A DNA stretch of 64,000 nt from Lichenostomus cassidix (GCA_008360975.2 CM039210.1:5892293-5956292); one strand, 5' to 3'; positions 1 through 10,670 are shown, counted from the first letter of the stretch. The notes: a model not told the origin generated them from the letters alone. Numbers and translations are program-made.

Positions 1-258
1 AGCAAGGAATTTTAGCTTTTCTTTAAGGTTTTAGTAACTAAGGTTCATCAGGACAATTATGTTGTTACAATGGGTTCTCATTAGTAAAAGCTGGAAACAA
101 GTTTAAATCATAACTTAGTTGCACTGATTAACAGGGTACTTTAAAATACAGTTATGAATTGATTTTTGGAGCTTTGAAAAGAATCTTCCGTGGCACAGTT
201 AGCGTTTGCTGGCGTCATTCGCAGCAGGGCAGTCCCAGTCTCGGTGTTGGTGGTGGTT

Positions 259-1320
259 TCAGTGAGCAGGAGGTGGTGAAAGGGGCGTGGACAGCCAGCG
301 GCACCGCCCATTGGGGTGCCTTCTGCGACTTCCTCCTTCTGCTTCAGTTGACAGGAAACCGAGGTTGGAGTAACTTCCGTTTCGCTCTCGGGTTGCAGAG
401 TCTGAATGGCGCGGCGGGGCTGTTCCTGGGTGGCGCGGCTGCTCTGAGCTTTCTCTGCTATTACGGTGCGTTTCGGCTTTGTGGGTGGTGGCTCTGATCT
501 GGCAGAAACTGTCGTTCTTTTTCCGCGGTTTGTTTGTGCGGCAATGGAGCGATAGAGGGCTACGATTCTCCCTGCCCCCTGGTGGGGAGGGGGGGGGCGC
601 CGCGGCTGACGGAGTTTTTTGCATGTTAAAAACAGTTTTTTACTGCCACATCGATAACACTGGGATGATTTCTAGCTACTCTGTGTTTTTACCCGCGATA
701 TTTGAGCTCTCTCTAGCATCGTATTCAGTTGTTCTGGCAAAAATTCAACGGTGACTCTCTCACACAAAGCAGCTAAGATGTTTTTCGTTTTAAAGTTGCT
801 AAGCTCTATGATACATTGAGACAGGAATAGGTTTTTCATCCAATCGAGTAACTTTGTATTCTCGGCTCCCGGCAGCGGCGCGGCGCGCCCTTCCCCCGCC
901 AGCGCTGGCAGCGAGGAAGAGCTACGCTTCCCCCTCCCCCCTGGCGGGGGGGGCTTCCCCGGCTGCGCCGCGGCTGCTTGCATGTTAAAAGCAGCACGGC
1001 AACTCTCAAGTTTCTTTCTGCTCTCTGCAACCGCAATTTTCTGTGTCGCTACTTTTGCCAGTTCCAGCTCTGCAGGATGTTGTAAGCAAGCTAGGATTTT
1101 ATGGTTTGCCAAGCTTTTTTGCAATTTTATCACCCTCCAGATGTAAACCAGCTCCATAATTTAACCACTCTTTTAGGTTGAATACTGTAACAGAATTTGT
1201 AAGAAATCCATAGGCTTGTCCCACCACGATTAAAACAGCAAACTGTGATAGGATGCTTTTACTAAGTCCATGCTTTTCTAAAAAGCATAATGATATCTCT
1301 AGACCAGCTTGCCTCTCCAT
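259..1320 (-). pseudogene. gag remnant of element 1
   Basis: Minus-strand fragments in order: an N-terminal part (1320-1099, containing CFLEKHGLSK and VGQAYGF), a middle part (1157-672, containing FNMQAAAAQPGKPPPPGGRG and LDWMKNLFLSQCI), and a Pro/Ser/Arg-rich part (624-259). Each matches the plus-strand gag at 9535-10560 with frameshifts between. The first zinc knuckle starts as CYRCGSKK near 630 and then runs into a second copy of the Pro-rich segment (ACATGCAAAAA...CCCCCAGG), so both knuckles are lost. It cannot encode a full Gag. Confidence 0.75.
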
Positions 1321-1555
1321 CCTGATTTACGGAACTGCGCACTTACATCCACCCCCTCGAGGTTATTGGCTGCGTCTCCTCCCTGGTGCGTGGAAATTCA
1401 CCTCGCAAGTCCGGCAGTGTCCAGATCCTGTCTGTACAGTCGTCTGATCAGTGCGCCCCATGCTTTGACCCTCCTGGGTGACGGAGCCAGGTGCCTTCTC
1501 GGTCGTGGCTACATCGCCTCCCAAATAGATCCAGCCAAAAGGGGAGCGAGACCCT

Positions 1556-1573
1556 TGGACGTCGGGGTCACCA
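1556..1573 (-). promoter_or_regulatory. Primer binding site, tRNA-Trp-like
   Basis: The minus strand reads TGGTGACCCCGACGTCCA. It matches the tRNA-Trp type PBS at 9263-9280 (TGGTGACCCCGACGTGAT) except in the last positions. tRNA-Trp is the primer used by alpharetroviruses (established knowledge). Confidence 0.75.
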
Positions 1574-1576
1574 TTA

Positions 1577-1986
1577 TGCCGAGAAACGGAGGCTTGACAA
1601 TCCAATATGGGTTTACTACAAGCTTCAGTTTATTGATTTACAGTATACAGTTTTATAGTGTAGTTAACTAGATCATGCATATTCTGTAATCGTACAATAT
1701 TATTGGTTATATACTTCCACGCCCTAAGTTTGGCTACTTGCCTTAACATGTATCTATGTTTATCTATAATGCCTGATTTTTGCATATTTGTTACCAATTA
1801 ACGCATTCTTGACGGCTCCCACCACCTCTATGTTGCAGCCAAGGTTATGGTGACATAGATCGCTCATTGGATGCAGGTATCTAATTAATAGTTGGCTGAA
1901 TATGGCTATTGTTAAGAAGCGGCTTGTTAAGAAGCAATCTATCTACGTCTGCGTGTCCCTTCTCTAGAAGCCAGCTTTCCACAACA
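1577..1986 (-). repeat. 5' LTR of element 1
   Basis: Read on the minus strand the LTR begins TGTTGTGGAAAG and ends CTCGGCA, giving TG...CA ends. A TATA-like ACTATAAAAC lies near 1655 and an AATAAA signal near 1630. A 3-nt spacer separates its end from the PBS. The outer boundary could be 1983-1989 because of a CAA repeat, and no TSD was found. Confidence 0.7.
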
Positions 1987-1989
1987 ACC

Positions 1990-2750
1990 TCCATCAATAC
2001 CATATACCCTGTTTGAAACATCCCCATACTGGACATGCTAGCTGGATTAAATGTAAATGCATAAGATGTGGGAAAAATTGGTATTGTAGTTCACAAAAAC
2101 GTCAACCTTGTTGTAGAAAGTGACAGGTACCAGATTTATTTCCTGCCCAAGTAGAACTAAAAAGGACTGAAATAATAACTTTTCTCTGTGGATGGGAATT
2201 ACTAGTGCCTGTTGAGTGGGAGGTGCCTGAGGAACAGTGGGAAACTACAATTAAAAGGTGTCAAAAGCAATTTGCCTGGAAAATAGCAAAAAGGAAGTGA
2301 CGAGGAGATAGAGGGCAAGACCAGGATTGGCCACTGTACTCGGCACTGAGAAGATCATATACACCTGCTATGGGTAGTAACCCCATAGGCATGGGAGGTG
2401 GGGGTATAAGCCATACCGGACCTCTATTTTTCCTTCTATTGTCACTCATTTTTTGTCTCTTCCCTTCTGGGATGCCAGCACAATCATGTCGCAAGTGCTA
2501 CCCAATGCTTTTCATGGAAAGTCAATCCACGCCTCAATACAGTGGAGAAACGGTATGTTGTTTTGGGTTTAGGCAAGCCTGTAAGTTGTATACGCGTAGC
2601 TAGGGGCTGCTGATAAGTCACAGGGAGATGTCCCTGTGCTCAGCTTTGTCCCCGAGTGGGTTACGCTTGCAAGCAGCTGGCTAGGGGGACCCGGGAATCA
2701 GTGGGGTGATTTGCTGTCCCTAGCTGGCAAAGGGGGGAATTCGCTGACTG
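1990..2750 (+). pseudogene. Possible ERV env leader remnant with Cys-rich stretch
   Basis: Plus-strand translation gives a short Cys-rich basic stretch (about 2050-2125, CKCIRCGKNWYCSSQKRQPC), then after a stop a run containing VPVEWEVPEEQWE (about 2205-2245). Next comes an ORF at 2370-2603 whose residues 14-33 form a hydrophobic segment (GPLFFLLLSLIFCLFPSGMP) like a signal peptide. That order is compatible with an env leader, but I recognise no specific family. Downstream, 2604-2750 is non-coding by eye and is cut by the LTR at 2755. It may belong with the env TM tail at 3540-3712. Confidence 0.35.
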
Positions 2751-2754
2751 ATAG

Positions 2755-3400
2755 TGAGGCGCAGATTGACTCCACAACTCAAAGAGTTATGAAGTAGGTA
2801 TGTGTTTATCCAGCTGGGGTGCATGGGGGGTAGTCCCTCCAGAGACATGCACACCATCACCAGCACTTCACTTGGTTTATATTAGGTTACAGGTTACATA
2901 TGCATGAAGTTACACAATGCTACTATACATATTCATTACCTATCCCCACTTTGTATTATAATGAGTTCAAAGTTCATTTAAATATGCTCACGCAAGCGCA
3001 GTGTCACAGATTAATTGTGAGCTAGGGTCCCGAATGATTAATGAGGGCGAAGTCAGTAGTCTTCCTCACAATGAACTCTTCACCCTGTTCCCTTGCGCAT
3101 GTTCCCTTGGTTCTTGGTCCAAGTCCAAGCCTTAGAACCAACTTGTACCAGTTCTGGGGTCCGAGGGCAGGATGTTCGGTCACACTCAGTAGTTTTTCTC
3201 AATTATTTGGCTCTCTTCTCTCTATCCTCCCTGATACTAGGTAGGCACAAAATCATTAAGCGAATAATAAATTGTCTTCAGCAAGCAAATCTTAGTAAAT
3301 CATTATCCAATCTCTGGCCTTCTAAATCAGTTCAAAAATTATCATTATTATCCAGCTTCTAGTTCTCCTAAATTAATAAATTCTAGCCCCTCCTAAATCA
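2755..3400 (-). repeat. Solo LTR, family L1, TSD ATAG
   Basis: Minus-strand LTR from TGATTTAGG to GCGCCTCA, 646 bp, flanked by perfect 4-bp duplications ATAG at 2751-2754 and 3401-3404. A 4-bp TSD is typical of class I (gammaretrovirus-like) ERVs. It is the inverted counterpart of 6131-6776 and related to 60569-61220 and, more distantly, 5274-5830. No coding sequence; ORFs across it are chance. Confidence 0.9.
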
Positions 3401-3404
3401 ATAG

Positions 3405-3810
3405 GGCGGCCGCTAGTGATCCTGGGGGTGGATCGAGTGAATCCCAAAAGAAACTAGTTTGAACTGTTAACACCAGTGTTGTGTTTGTGTATGAGATGCA
3501 GATTAAATAGTTTGAATTTGTGAAGCAGGTGAGGGATTGGTTGGTGAAGAGATGAAGCAAGTGGTTTAATAAAGTTGGAATGAATGTTTGGGTATGGTTG
3601 GGAATTATTAGCTTTGGTATATTAGTGTTGGTTTTTGGAATTTTTGTTGTAATTTGTTGTTGTGTTTGCAAAAAATGTTTGTTGTGTTGTAATAAGTGTT
3701 TATTGTTGTGTTAGGGCAAGGGTATGCCATGTGTAGTTGTTTGAAATTGTTATAAAGCTTTGGGTGAGTGTATGCAGTTGATTGAAACTGTAGTGGCAAG
3801 TGAATAAAGG
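3405..3810 (+). pseudogene. ERV env transmembrane-subunit tail remnant
   Basis: From 3558 the plus strand reads WFNKVGMNVW, then a hydrophobic span of about 22 residues (WLGIISFGILVLVFGIFVVI) and a Cys-rich tail (CCCVCKKCLLCCNKC) ending in a stop at about 3712. This is the usual end of a retroviral TM protein: pre-membrane Trp/Asn stretch, anchor, short Cys-rich cytoplasmic tail. A TGA lies just upstream in frame, so the gene is broken. The region before 3500 is not readable. Confidence 0.6.
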
Positions 3811-3932
3811 AAAACTTTACACCACGGCCAATTAGAAGACACTGTCTTTTCCTGGTGGCTATATCACCCCAGCTGAAATAAACGCATACCTACTTCATAA
3901 CTATTTGAGTTGTGGAGTCAATCCGTGCCTCA
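3811..3932 (+). repeat. Truncated 3' end of an L1-type LTR
   Basis: The last 80-90 bp (CAGCTGAAATAAACGCATAC to GTGCCTCA) match the end of the LTR at 6131-6776, including the AATAAA signal. The upstream part of the LTR is missing. It follows the env tail directly, as a 3' LTR would. Confidence 0.65.
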
Positions 3933-4469
3933 CCCCATGCCTGAGAGGAGGCTGTGACCCTGTGGGAGGCCCGTGAAGAGAGGACCTCTCCTGGGTTACA
4001 ATATGGGGTGTAACCACAGTATATATTCTACCACCATCTACATCACCTTCTGATGAACTGTTTAGATGTATGGAGCAGTGTTTCTTTGTCTTCGCCATGA
4101 CTCAATTGTGATAACTCTCTCCGGGGAAGCAGCAGCACCATCCACCCTGAGTGGGTCATCTCTGCTAATGGGACATCATGAACTCAATGGCTCCAGCAGA
4201 ATAGACAGCCAGAACAACCATCAGGGACTCCAAAAATATCCTATGACTCATAGGATTACATAATTCCATTGTGAAACTCCACACCCTGGGGGAGGTACTG
4301 AACATTCCTGCCTGGACTTCAGGGTATACAATCTCGAGGTCTGGGGAGTGAAGCCACCACCACTGGACATCCAGAGAAGGACCAGACCTTTCTACAGGAC
4401 CTCTGCTTTCGACAAGACTGCATCTGTCACTCCAATGGGACAGCAACCACTGTTTAATCGGACTGCTAC
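3933..4469. other. Unclassified ERV-like sequence, 5' flank of solo LTR
   Basis: No gene or known domain was recognised. It continues after the solo LTR at 5051, since removing the LTR and one TSD joins GACTGCTAC to CACCACCCTG smoothly. The surroundings make an ERV origin likely but unproved. Confidence 0.3.
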
Positions 4470-5046
4470 TGTTGGAAAATATAGCAGGTTAAAAATTTTC
4501 GTAGATCTTTAGTCAAAGGTTTTGTTTGCCTTTGCCCCGGGAAAAAAATTTACGTTTCTTTCCAGAGCATTGTTCCTCTAGATGAGGCCTAACGAGCTTA
4601 CCCTCTCAACAGACTGGCAGTAGCACAGAAGATACACAATAAATAACAGCTCTCAATGGTCATTAACAGACCATTGACTCCAAGCAACACCCCTGGCTAG
4701 TTGGAGACACCTGGTCTGGAAGAAGAGAAATAAGAAAGAAGACGTAATTAACATCGGAACCAATGGGAAACTGAACACTGGGGGTTGCTCAAGTCTGGAC
4801 CAATGAACTTTGAAAGAGTGTATCACTATGGGTTTTGACTGTATAAAGTCTGAGGGGAAATCCTGTAAAAGTTATGTGTCATGGAATGATTCTCTTTGCA
4901 CACCCGGGCTATGTGTGGATGAGATGATTTCTGTGGTACATCCTGGCCAGAACAACATCCTGGCCAGATAATAAAGTAGTGCCTTGACTCTCTAATATTA
5001 AAAATGTTGTTGGAGGGTTTTTGTTTTTCCCGCAGTTTCGGTGACA
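4470..5046 (+). repeat. Solo LTR, TSD CTAC
   Basis: TGTTGGAAAATATAG to TTTCGGTGACA, 577 bp, with 4-bp duplications CTAC at 4466-4469 and 5047-5050. TATA-like TGTATAAAGTC lies near 4841 and AATAAAG near 4970. The 4-bp TSD points to a class I ERV. Confidence 0.85.
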
Positions 5047-5050
5047 CTAC

Positions 5051-5273
5051 CACCACCCTGACCAACAGGGTGTCAGGTTGTACTCTGTCAGTTTAAGGTA
5101 GTGTTTCTGTATTATCGCTTTAATTGTAATTTTCCAATTAAATTGCAACTCTGACTTGAGATCTCTCACAAGGTATTTGTGTGGGCCTAATTTCTCCCAC
5201 TGGTTTATCTTTAAACCAGCACAGGAGCCCATGCTGGAGCAGCCTGTCCTTGAAGGACTGCACCCTGTAGAAC
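5051..5273. other. Unclassified repeat-like sequence
   Basis: Continues the segment broken by the LTR at 4470-5046. It ends with a phrase (GGAGCAGCCTGTCCTTGAAG) reminiscent of the repetitive U3 of avian ERVL LTRs such as 44783-45776. No coding potential seen. Confidence 0.25.
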
Positions 5274-5830
5274 TGATTTAAGGGACTAGAAGTTAGATAA
5301 TAATTTACTAGGGTCTGCTTGCTAAAACAATGTATACAGCTTGCTTAACATTTTTTGTGCATGCCAAGCCGAAAGGGAGAATGCAAAAGAAATGCAAGAG
5401 CATTGATAAGGGGAAGCAACCATGACCAGATATCCTTTTTTTGGACCCTGAAACCAGCCTGAGTCAGCTTTAAGATTTGGACTTGGGCCAGAAATTCAGG
5501 GAGTATGCGCAAGAAGACAGGGTGAAGAGTTCAACCTGAGGAATACTCCTTACTTCATCGCCAAGAGACCCCTGGAGACCCCTGCCCACCACCACCACAC
5601 GGCACTGCGTAGGCGCAAGCATATTTAAATGAACTTTGGACTCATTATAATACGAAGCTGGGATAGATAATGAATATGTATAAAGGCATTGTGTAACTTC
5701 ACACATATGTAACCTGTAACCGGGTATAAATCAAGTGAAGTGCCGCTGTTGGCGTGCATGCACTCCTGTGCTGGAATACAACATACCTACTTTACAACTT
5801 TTATGAGTTGTGGAGCCTATCTGTGCATCA
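5274..5830 (+). repeat. Diverged L1-related LTR
   Basis: Starts TGATTTAAGGGACTAGAAG and ends GAGTTGTGGAGCC...GCATCA, matching the start and end of 6131-6776 with several internal replacements. No TSD: the left flank is GAAC and the right GTTC. It abuts the conserved module at 5831. Confidence 0.65.
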
Positions 5831-6844
5831 GTTCCATTGACTGCTTAGTTAAAATTAAATGACAATGTCTGCTGCTTTAGGAACTTTCATGTAACCTTGT
5901 GTAGTTATCTGCAAGAAGTGTATCATTTTAAGAAACTTTCCCAACTGAGATTAATAGAGGCGTCTTTGTAGAATATTTTAGGGAATGCCTCCCAGTTGAG
6001 GCCTAGGCTCTGACCAAGCCCCGGCCCTGGCTGGTCAGAAAGCATGCCAACTGACCCAGGTGTTTCTGCACTGAAAATGTAATCGAGTCACTTTGACTTG
6101 CTGATTTGGACTTATGAAAGCTGGACCCCCTGATTTAGGGTGAGCTAGAATTTATTAATTTAAGAGAACTAGAAGTTGGATAATAATAATAATTTTTGAA
6201 CTGATTTAGAAGGCCAGAGATTGGATAATAATTTACTAAGATTTGCTTGCTGAAGACAATTTATTATTCGCTTAATGATTTTGTGCCTACCGAGTATCGG
6301 GGAGGATAGAGAGAAGAGAGCCAAATAATTGAGAAAAACTACTGAGTGTGACCGAACATCCTGCCCTCGGACCCCAGAACTGGTACAAGTTGGTTCTAAG
6401 GCTTGGACTTGGACCAAGAACCAAAGGAGCATGCGCAAGGGAACAGGGTGAAGAGTTCATTGTGAGGAAGACTACTGACTTCACACTCATTAATCATTCG
6501 GGACCCTCGCTCACAATTAATCTGTGACACTGCGCTTGCGTGAGCATATTTAAATGAACTTTGAACTCATTATAATACAAAGTGGGGATAGGTAATGAAT
6601 ATGTATAGGAGCGTTGTGTAACTTCATGCATATGTAACCTGTAACCTAATATAAACCAAGTGAAGTGCTGGTGATGGTGTGCATGTCTCTGGAGGGGCTA
6701 CCCCCCATGCACCCCAGCTGGATAAACACATACCTACTTCATAACTCTTTGAGTTGTGGAGTCAATCTGCTCCTCACCCCTTCCAGGTAAACTTGGAATC
6801 CTTGCCGGGAAAGGTTCTCCAGGTCCTGCCTGTGCAATGGAGTT
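5831..6844 (+). other. Conserved non-coding module, copy a (split by an LTR)
   Basis: Segments 5831-6130 and 6777-6844 form one copy of a module also found at 11571-11935, 18826-19200 (minus) and 36222-36630. Shared landmarks include TAGTTATCTGCAA, GGCCTAGGCTCTG, CCAGGTGTTTCTGCAC and GTAAACTTGGAATCCTTG. It has no open frame. The right end stops abruptly at the truncated LTR starting at 6845. Confidence 0.75.
6131..6776 (+). repeat. Solo LTR, family L1, TSD CCCC
   Basis: 646 bp, TGATTTAGGGTGAG to CTGCTCCTCA, with CCCC at 6127-6130 and 6777-6780. It splits the conserved module (GCTGGACCCCC / CCCCTTCCAGG), as comparison with 36530-36560 shows. TATA-like AATATAAACC near 6648; the poly(A) signal position reads GATAAA. 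Confidence 0.85.
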
Positions 6845-7140
6845 CATTTTATACTCTTCCCTTGCATAACAGTAGTATGATCATATGTTAATCATCAACT
6901 TAACATTGTTCCATTGTTTTTTCCCAAGCATGACTTTAAGCCCCCCTCCTCCCACAATAGTTCTGATTTATTTCACAGGTGTGAATCCGCATCACTTAAC
7001 TAAAACAATCCCGATGTTTTCTAAGCAATCTTCATATCCATGTCAACCTGACCCTGTACAAGCAGTTCTTACCTACTCCCATTCCCAAAGTCTATTCTTA
7101 ACTATCCCGATTTTAGAAACATTTTAACCCTATGTTAACA
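6845..7140 (-). repeat. Truncated 3' LTR of the gammaretrovirus-like provirus
   Basis: Begins TGTTAACATAGGG on the minus strand at 7140 and matches 24147-24430 of the 5' LTR. It stops at 6845, where the conserved non-coding module begins, so the R/U5 end is missing. The break looks like a recombination or deletion joint. Confidence 0.85.
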
Positions 7141-7156
7141 TTTCCCCCCTTTGAAA
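7141..7156 (-). promoter_or_regulatory. Polypurine tract
   Basis: On the minus strand TTTCAAAGGGGGGAAA lies directly before the TGTTAACA start of the 3' LTR. This is the normal place and composition for the plus-strand primer. Confidence 0.8.
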
Positions 7157-7299
7157 GCATTTTCACTTTATATGTGTGAATGCTTTCACTTGATATAGTC
7201 CTTTATACTTGATGTTCGTCTTTGAATCCAGTGTTGTCATGAGCATTGTTATGGATGCTGTTGTGAATCGGAGAATCCGCAGGTGATGGACGTGGATCC

Positions 7300-7513
7300 T
7301 TGTTCCGTGTCAGTGCCCTCATTATTCTTCAGTTCCAGGATGTCTTTCTCTGTATCTCTCCTTTCAGTATTCTGTAGACTACCCAAAGTACTAGAAACAT
7401 AACTAATTAGATTATTAAATTTTCAATGATAGATTTAATCCATGAACTCACATTCCATCCTAACCCCGTGAAGATTTTATCTAACCAACTCGTAGTCAGG
7501 TCCTTTTGTTCAT
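7300..7513 (-). pseudogene. env TM C-terminal remnant
   Basis: Minus-strand translation gives DLTTSWLDKIFTGLGWNVSS followed by WIKSIIENLII and a stop at 7407, then in another frame FLVLWVVYRILKGEIQRK. The Trp-rich pre-anchor stretch and hydrophobic anchor are typical of a retroviral TM subunit. One frameshift separates them. The upstream part lies in the N gap. Confidence 0.7.
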
Positions 7514-8013
7514 NNNNNNNNNNNNNNNNNNNNNNNNNNNNNNNNNNNNNNNNNNNNNNNNNNNNNNNNNNNNNNNNNNNNNNNNNNNNNNNNNNNNNNN
7601 NNNNNNNNNNNNNNNNNNNNNNNNNNNNNNNNNNNNNNNNNNNNNNNNNNNNNNNNNNNNNNNNNNNNNNNNNNNNNNNNNNNNNNNNNNNNNNNNNNNN
7701 NNNNNNNNNNNNNNNNNNNNNNNNNNNNNNNNNNNNNNNNNNNNNNNNNNNNNNNNNNNNNNNNNNNNNNNNNNNNNNNNNNNNNNNNNNNNNNNNNNNN
7801 NNNNNNNNNNNNNNNNNNNNNNNNNNNNNNNNNNNNNNNNNNNNNNNNNNNNNNNNNNNNNNNNNNNNNNNNNNNNNNNNNNNNNNNNNNNNNNNNNNNN
7901 NNNNNNNNNNNNNNNNNNNNNNNNNNNNNNNNNNNNNNNNNNNNNNNNNNNNNNNNNNNNNNNNNNNNNNNNNNNNNNNNNNNNNNNNNNNNNNNNNNNN
8001 NNNNNNNNNNNNN
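7514..8013. other. Assembly gap (500 N)
   Basis: Exactly 500 ambiguous bases, a conventional placeholder length. By context it should contain the end of the LTR at 8014-8659, its TSD, and env SU/TM coding sequence. Any ORF spanning it is an artefact. Confidence 0.98.
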
Positions 8014-8659
8014 TATCTGGCCGATTTGTCTAAAAATACCATTTATTTGACACAGAACATGACAAACATACAAACATAGAACTGATTGACACACATAAAC
8101 ACACAATGAATACATAATTGCAACACTATAATAGCTAAAAATGTAATTATGGGGTAAAACCTTGCTTGAACTATAAAAATAGTTAAAAATGCAAGAAATG
8201 CTTGCTTGAACTATAATGCAAGTTAAGAGATGCTTGCTTGAGCTAGCTGAAATGCAAGTTAAGAATGGTACCTATAAGTTAGCCAGAATAATACAATTTA
8301 GGAAACTCGATGATCTTACCAAACCCAATTTTTGGAGCTGGGGATACATCAGCGTCCTCACTCAATCCCAGGGAAGTAACCACAGAGCTTGCGTCCAAAC
8401 TCAGGGGAGAGGCTTTTCACGCTCCAATGTCCATGTAGAAAGCTTCTACTTTTGCTGAGTTTTTTGTGGTGTTTTATAGGGAAAAAGAGTGTGTATTTGC
8501 GGTCACTTGAAAATTCTTCACATTCTCTCAGTGTCTCACTCTGAGTTTCAGACGCCAGCATTGATAGTCTGGATTAAGCTATTGACTTAATCTGAGCCAT
8601 CGATCTCGGCCAGCAATCAGGGAGAGAGAGAAGGGGGGGGGGGTGTTTGTCCTGCCACA
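8014..8659 (-). repeat. LTR inserted in env
   Basis: Starts TGTGGCAGGACAAACAC on the minus strand at 8659 and runs to the gap edge. It matches the plus-strand copy at 24580-25229 over its length. TTTATTTGAC near 8041 is the complement of its AATAAA region. It breaks env right after the residues CMSDD. Confidence 0.8.
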
Positions 8660-8906
8660 ATCATCAGACATGCAATCATAGGTTTTATTACATGCCCACC
8701 AACTTACTTTATCTGCCTGTGCTCTGCTGCTGGTGGCAGTGTTTATTACTGCTGGATCAGTGCCATCTTCATGGCCTGTCCATTTTAGACACCAAGGGGT
8801 GTTTGCCATATATTGAAATTTTTGAAGTATACTCATGGACCATGCACTGTCCCAGGGTTCCATCCGATCCTTTCTATCCTTTGCTTCACATTTCCATATC
8901 AGGGTG
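8660..8906 (-). pseudogene. env SU middle fragment
   Basis: Minus-strand reading gives TLIWKCEAKDRKDRMEPWD, then WCLKWTG and WWACNKTYDCMSDD. The Cys/Trp pattern is that of a gammaretrovirus-like SU. It sits between the LTR at 8014-8659 and the provirus at 8907-12420, and joins env fragment 12965-12421 in frame once that provirus and one TSD are removed. Confidence 0.7.
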
Positions 8907-9260
8907 TGTTGGAAAACGCAGTTTTCCAGCAAAACTTATGTTAACTGAATAAACCTGAACAAAGCCTCAGCATACTCAGGTCTTAGTTAGAATCCTAACA
9001 AGCTACAGTGGCTTGTTTCCCTGAGAATGTTCTGTGAGAAGAATGTCATGGGAAAGAATAGGGAGTCAGAAGTGTTATGAGAAAGAATAAGGGAGTCACC
9101 AGGAGGATCCCTGAATGTGTGAGAACAAACTGCAGATACGTGTGTAACTATAATTAGTAACATCTGTAACAGTATATAAGTTTCTCGTTTGGTGAAATAA
9201 AATGGAGCTTACTCTATATCATATTGAGACTGCCGTGAGTTCCCTCTCGTCGTTATGTCA
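8907..9260 (+). repeat. 5' LTR of element 2
   Basis: TGTTGGAAAACGCAG to GTTATGTCA, 354 bp. TATA box GTATATAAG near 9172 and AATAAA near 9198. The U5 end is 11 nt longer than that of the 3' LTR at 12076-12420. Confidence 0.9.
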
Positions 9261-9262
9261 AA

Positions 9263-9280
9263 TGGTGACCCCGACGTGAT
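9263..9280 (+). promoter_or_regulatory. tRNA-Trp primer binding site
   Basis: TGGTGACCCCGACGTGAT, two bases after the LTR end. This is the sequence complementary to the tRNA-Trp 3' end that primes alpharetroviruses (established knowledge). Confidence 0.9.
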
Positions 9281-9534
9281 ACGGAGATAGCAGGATTTAG
9301 GACCCTGCTTCAAGAACCGACGACCACGGACACTGGCAGCAGTTTTATGACCCTGCCCAGAGAGCGACGAGACCGGAGAGGCCCCGGGGGCAGCGCCGGG
9401 GGGCTAAGAGGGCCTGGGCCGAAAAAGACCCGCTTCCGGATGGGCTAATAAACCTCGGAAAAGCTGCACTGATCGTAGCGACCGCGGAATAACCACGGCG
9501 GTGACTGCGTAACTTTAAACCCAGCTGGTACGGA

Positions 9535-10670
9535 ATGGAGACGGAGGTAGCCCAATATTTATTGTTATGCTTTTTAGAAAAGCACGGACTCAGTAAAGGC
9601 AGCCTATCGCACTTAGCTGGCTTAATGGTGGTGGGACAAGCCTATGGATTTTTTACAAATCATATTACAGTATTCGATGTAGGAGAGTGGTTGAATTATG
9701 GAGCTACTTTACTTTTGGAGTGTGATAAAATTGCAAAAAAGCTTGGTAAACCATGGAGTAAAGTCGTAGCCTGCTTACAAAAGCATGCCACGGAGCAGGA
9801 CCTTGCGTGGCTGGCGGCACAAGGGATAACAGCCGCAAAGAGCAGGGAAAAACCTGTGAGTTACCGTGCTGCTTTTAACATGCAAGAGACTTCAGCAGCT
9901 GCGGTGCAGCCGGGGAAGCCCCCCTCGCTAGAGGGGGGGGGAGAATAGTAGCTCTCCCTCGCTCCCAGCGCTACCAAGGGGAGGGCGCTCCGCGCCGCTG
10001 CTAGCAGCCGAGAATACAAAGTTACTCGATTGGATGAAAAACCTATTCCTGTCTCAATGTATCATAGAGCTTAGCAACTTTACAACGAAAAACATCTTAG
10101 CTGCTTTGTTTGAGAGAGTCACCGTTGAATTTTTACCAGAACAACTGAATACGATGTTAGAGAGAGCTCAAATATCGTGGGTAAAGAAACAGAGTAGCCA
10201 GAAATCATCCCGGTGTTATCGATGTGGCAGTGAAAAACACATACGAAAGAACTGTAACGAAAAAGTTTGGTGTTCCCGCTGCAACAGAGATACTCACAGC
10301 ACAGAAGCTTGTAGAAACGGAAAAAACAAACAGAAAGCGACCAGTGGCCGCACGGCAGCGGTGGCCCCTACTCCTGCATGGCACACAAACAGACCTGTGG
10401 CGGAAGTTGCTCCAACCGTGGTTTCCGGTCGAATGACAACGAGAGCAGAGGTCCCAGAGGGTGCCCCGGTAGGCGGAGCCGCGAGCCATCCACGCCTCCT
10501 TCACTGCCCCAACGGTGATGTCTATGGTGAGACTCTAAACTCTACTCCTCCCCAAGGATGAGGAAATGATTGACAGCTTCAGCAGCGAACCAGAACTAAC
10601 CAACAGCGTTGCCAGCAAAAACAACAGTCTGATACCCGAATCGGAGCGGCATTTTCCCCAAAACCCCTAA
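9535..10670 (+). pseudogene. gag of element 2, two zinc knuckles, frameshifted
   Basis: A Gag-like protein is encoded in three frame segments. Segment 1 (9535-9948) starts at an ATG and includes CFLEKHGLSK and CDKIAKKLGKP, then a Pro/Gly run. Segment 2 (10034-10561) starts MKNLFLSQCI and carries two CX2CX4HX4C zinc knuckles, CYRCGSEKHIRKNC (10214-10255) and CSRCNRDTHSTEAC (10271-10312), as in retroviral nucleocapsid. Segment 3 (about 10557-10670) reads DEEMIDSFSSEPELTNSV, matching the gag at 20812-21546. The first shift is at the G run near 9935. No classic capsid major homology region was recognised. The gene is otherwise well preserved. Confidence 0.8.

Larger units (their letters stand above)
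1..1986 (-). mobile_element. Class II ERV, 5' part, gag-carrying (element 1)
   Basis: This is the 5' portion of a minus-strand LTR element that continues past the window start. In minus-strand order it holds an LTR (1986-1577), a tRNA-Trp-like primer binding site, a leader, degraded gag (1320-259) and the start of a post-gag region (about 175-1). That last stretch matches 20250-20420 inside the provirus at 17977-22372. Its gag matches the gag at 9535-10560, but the three LTRs are unrelated. No pol or env similarity is seen. The class II assignment rests on the alpharetrovirus-like PBS and the two-zinc-knuckle gag of the relative at 9535. Confidence 0.75.

Noticed and set aside
3405..3420. GCGGCCGC (NotI site) followed by CTAGTGATC as possible vector contamination
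   Set aside because: Only a short match; flanks are ERV sequence, and it is next to a natural TSD.
5274..5830. GAAC/GTTC flanks as a TSD
   Set aside because: They are reverse complements, not direct repeats.
7407..8115. Several ORFs of ~200 codons over 7407-8115
   Set aside because: They are open only because the 500 N contain no stop codons.
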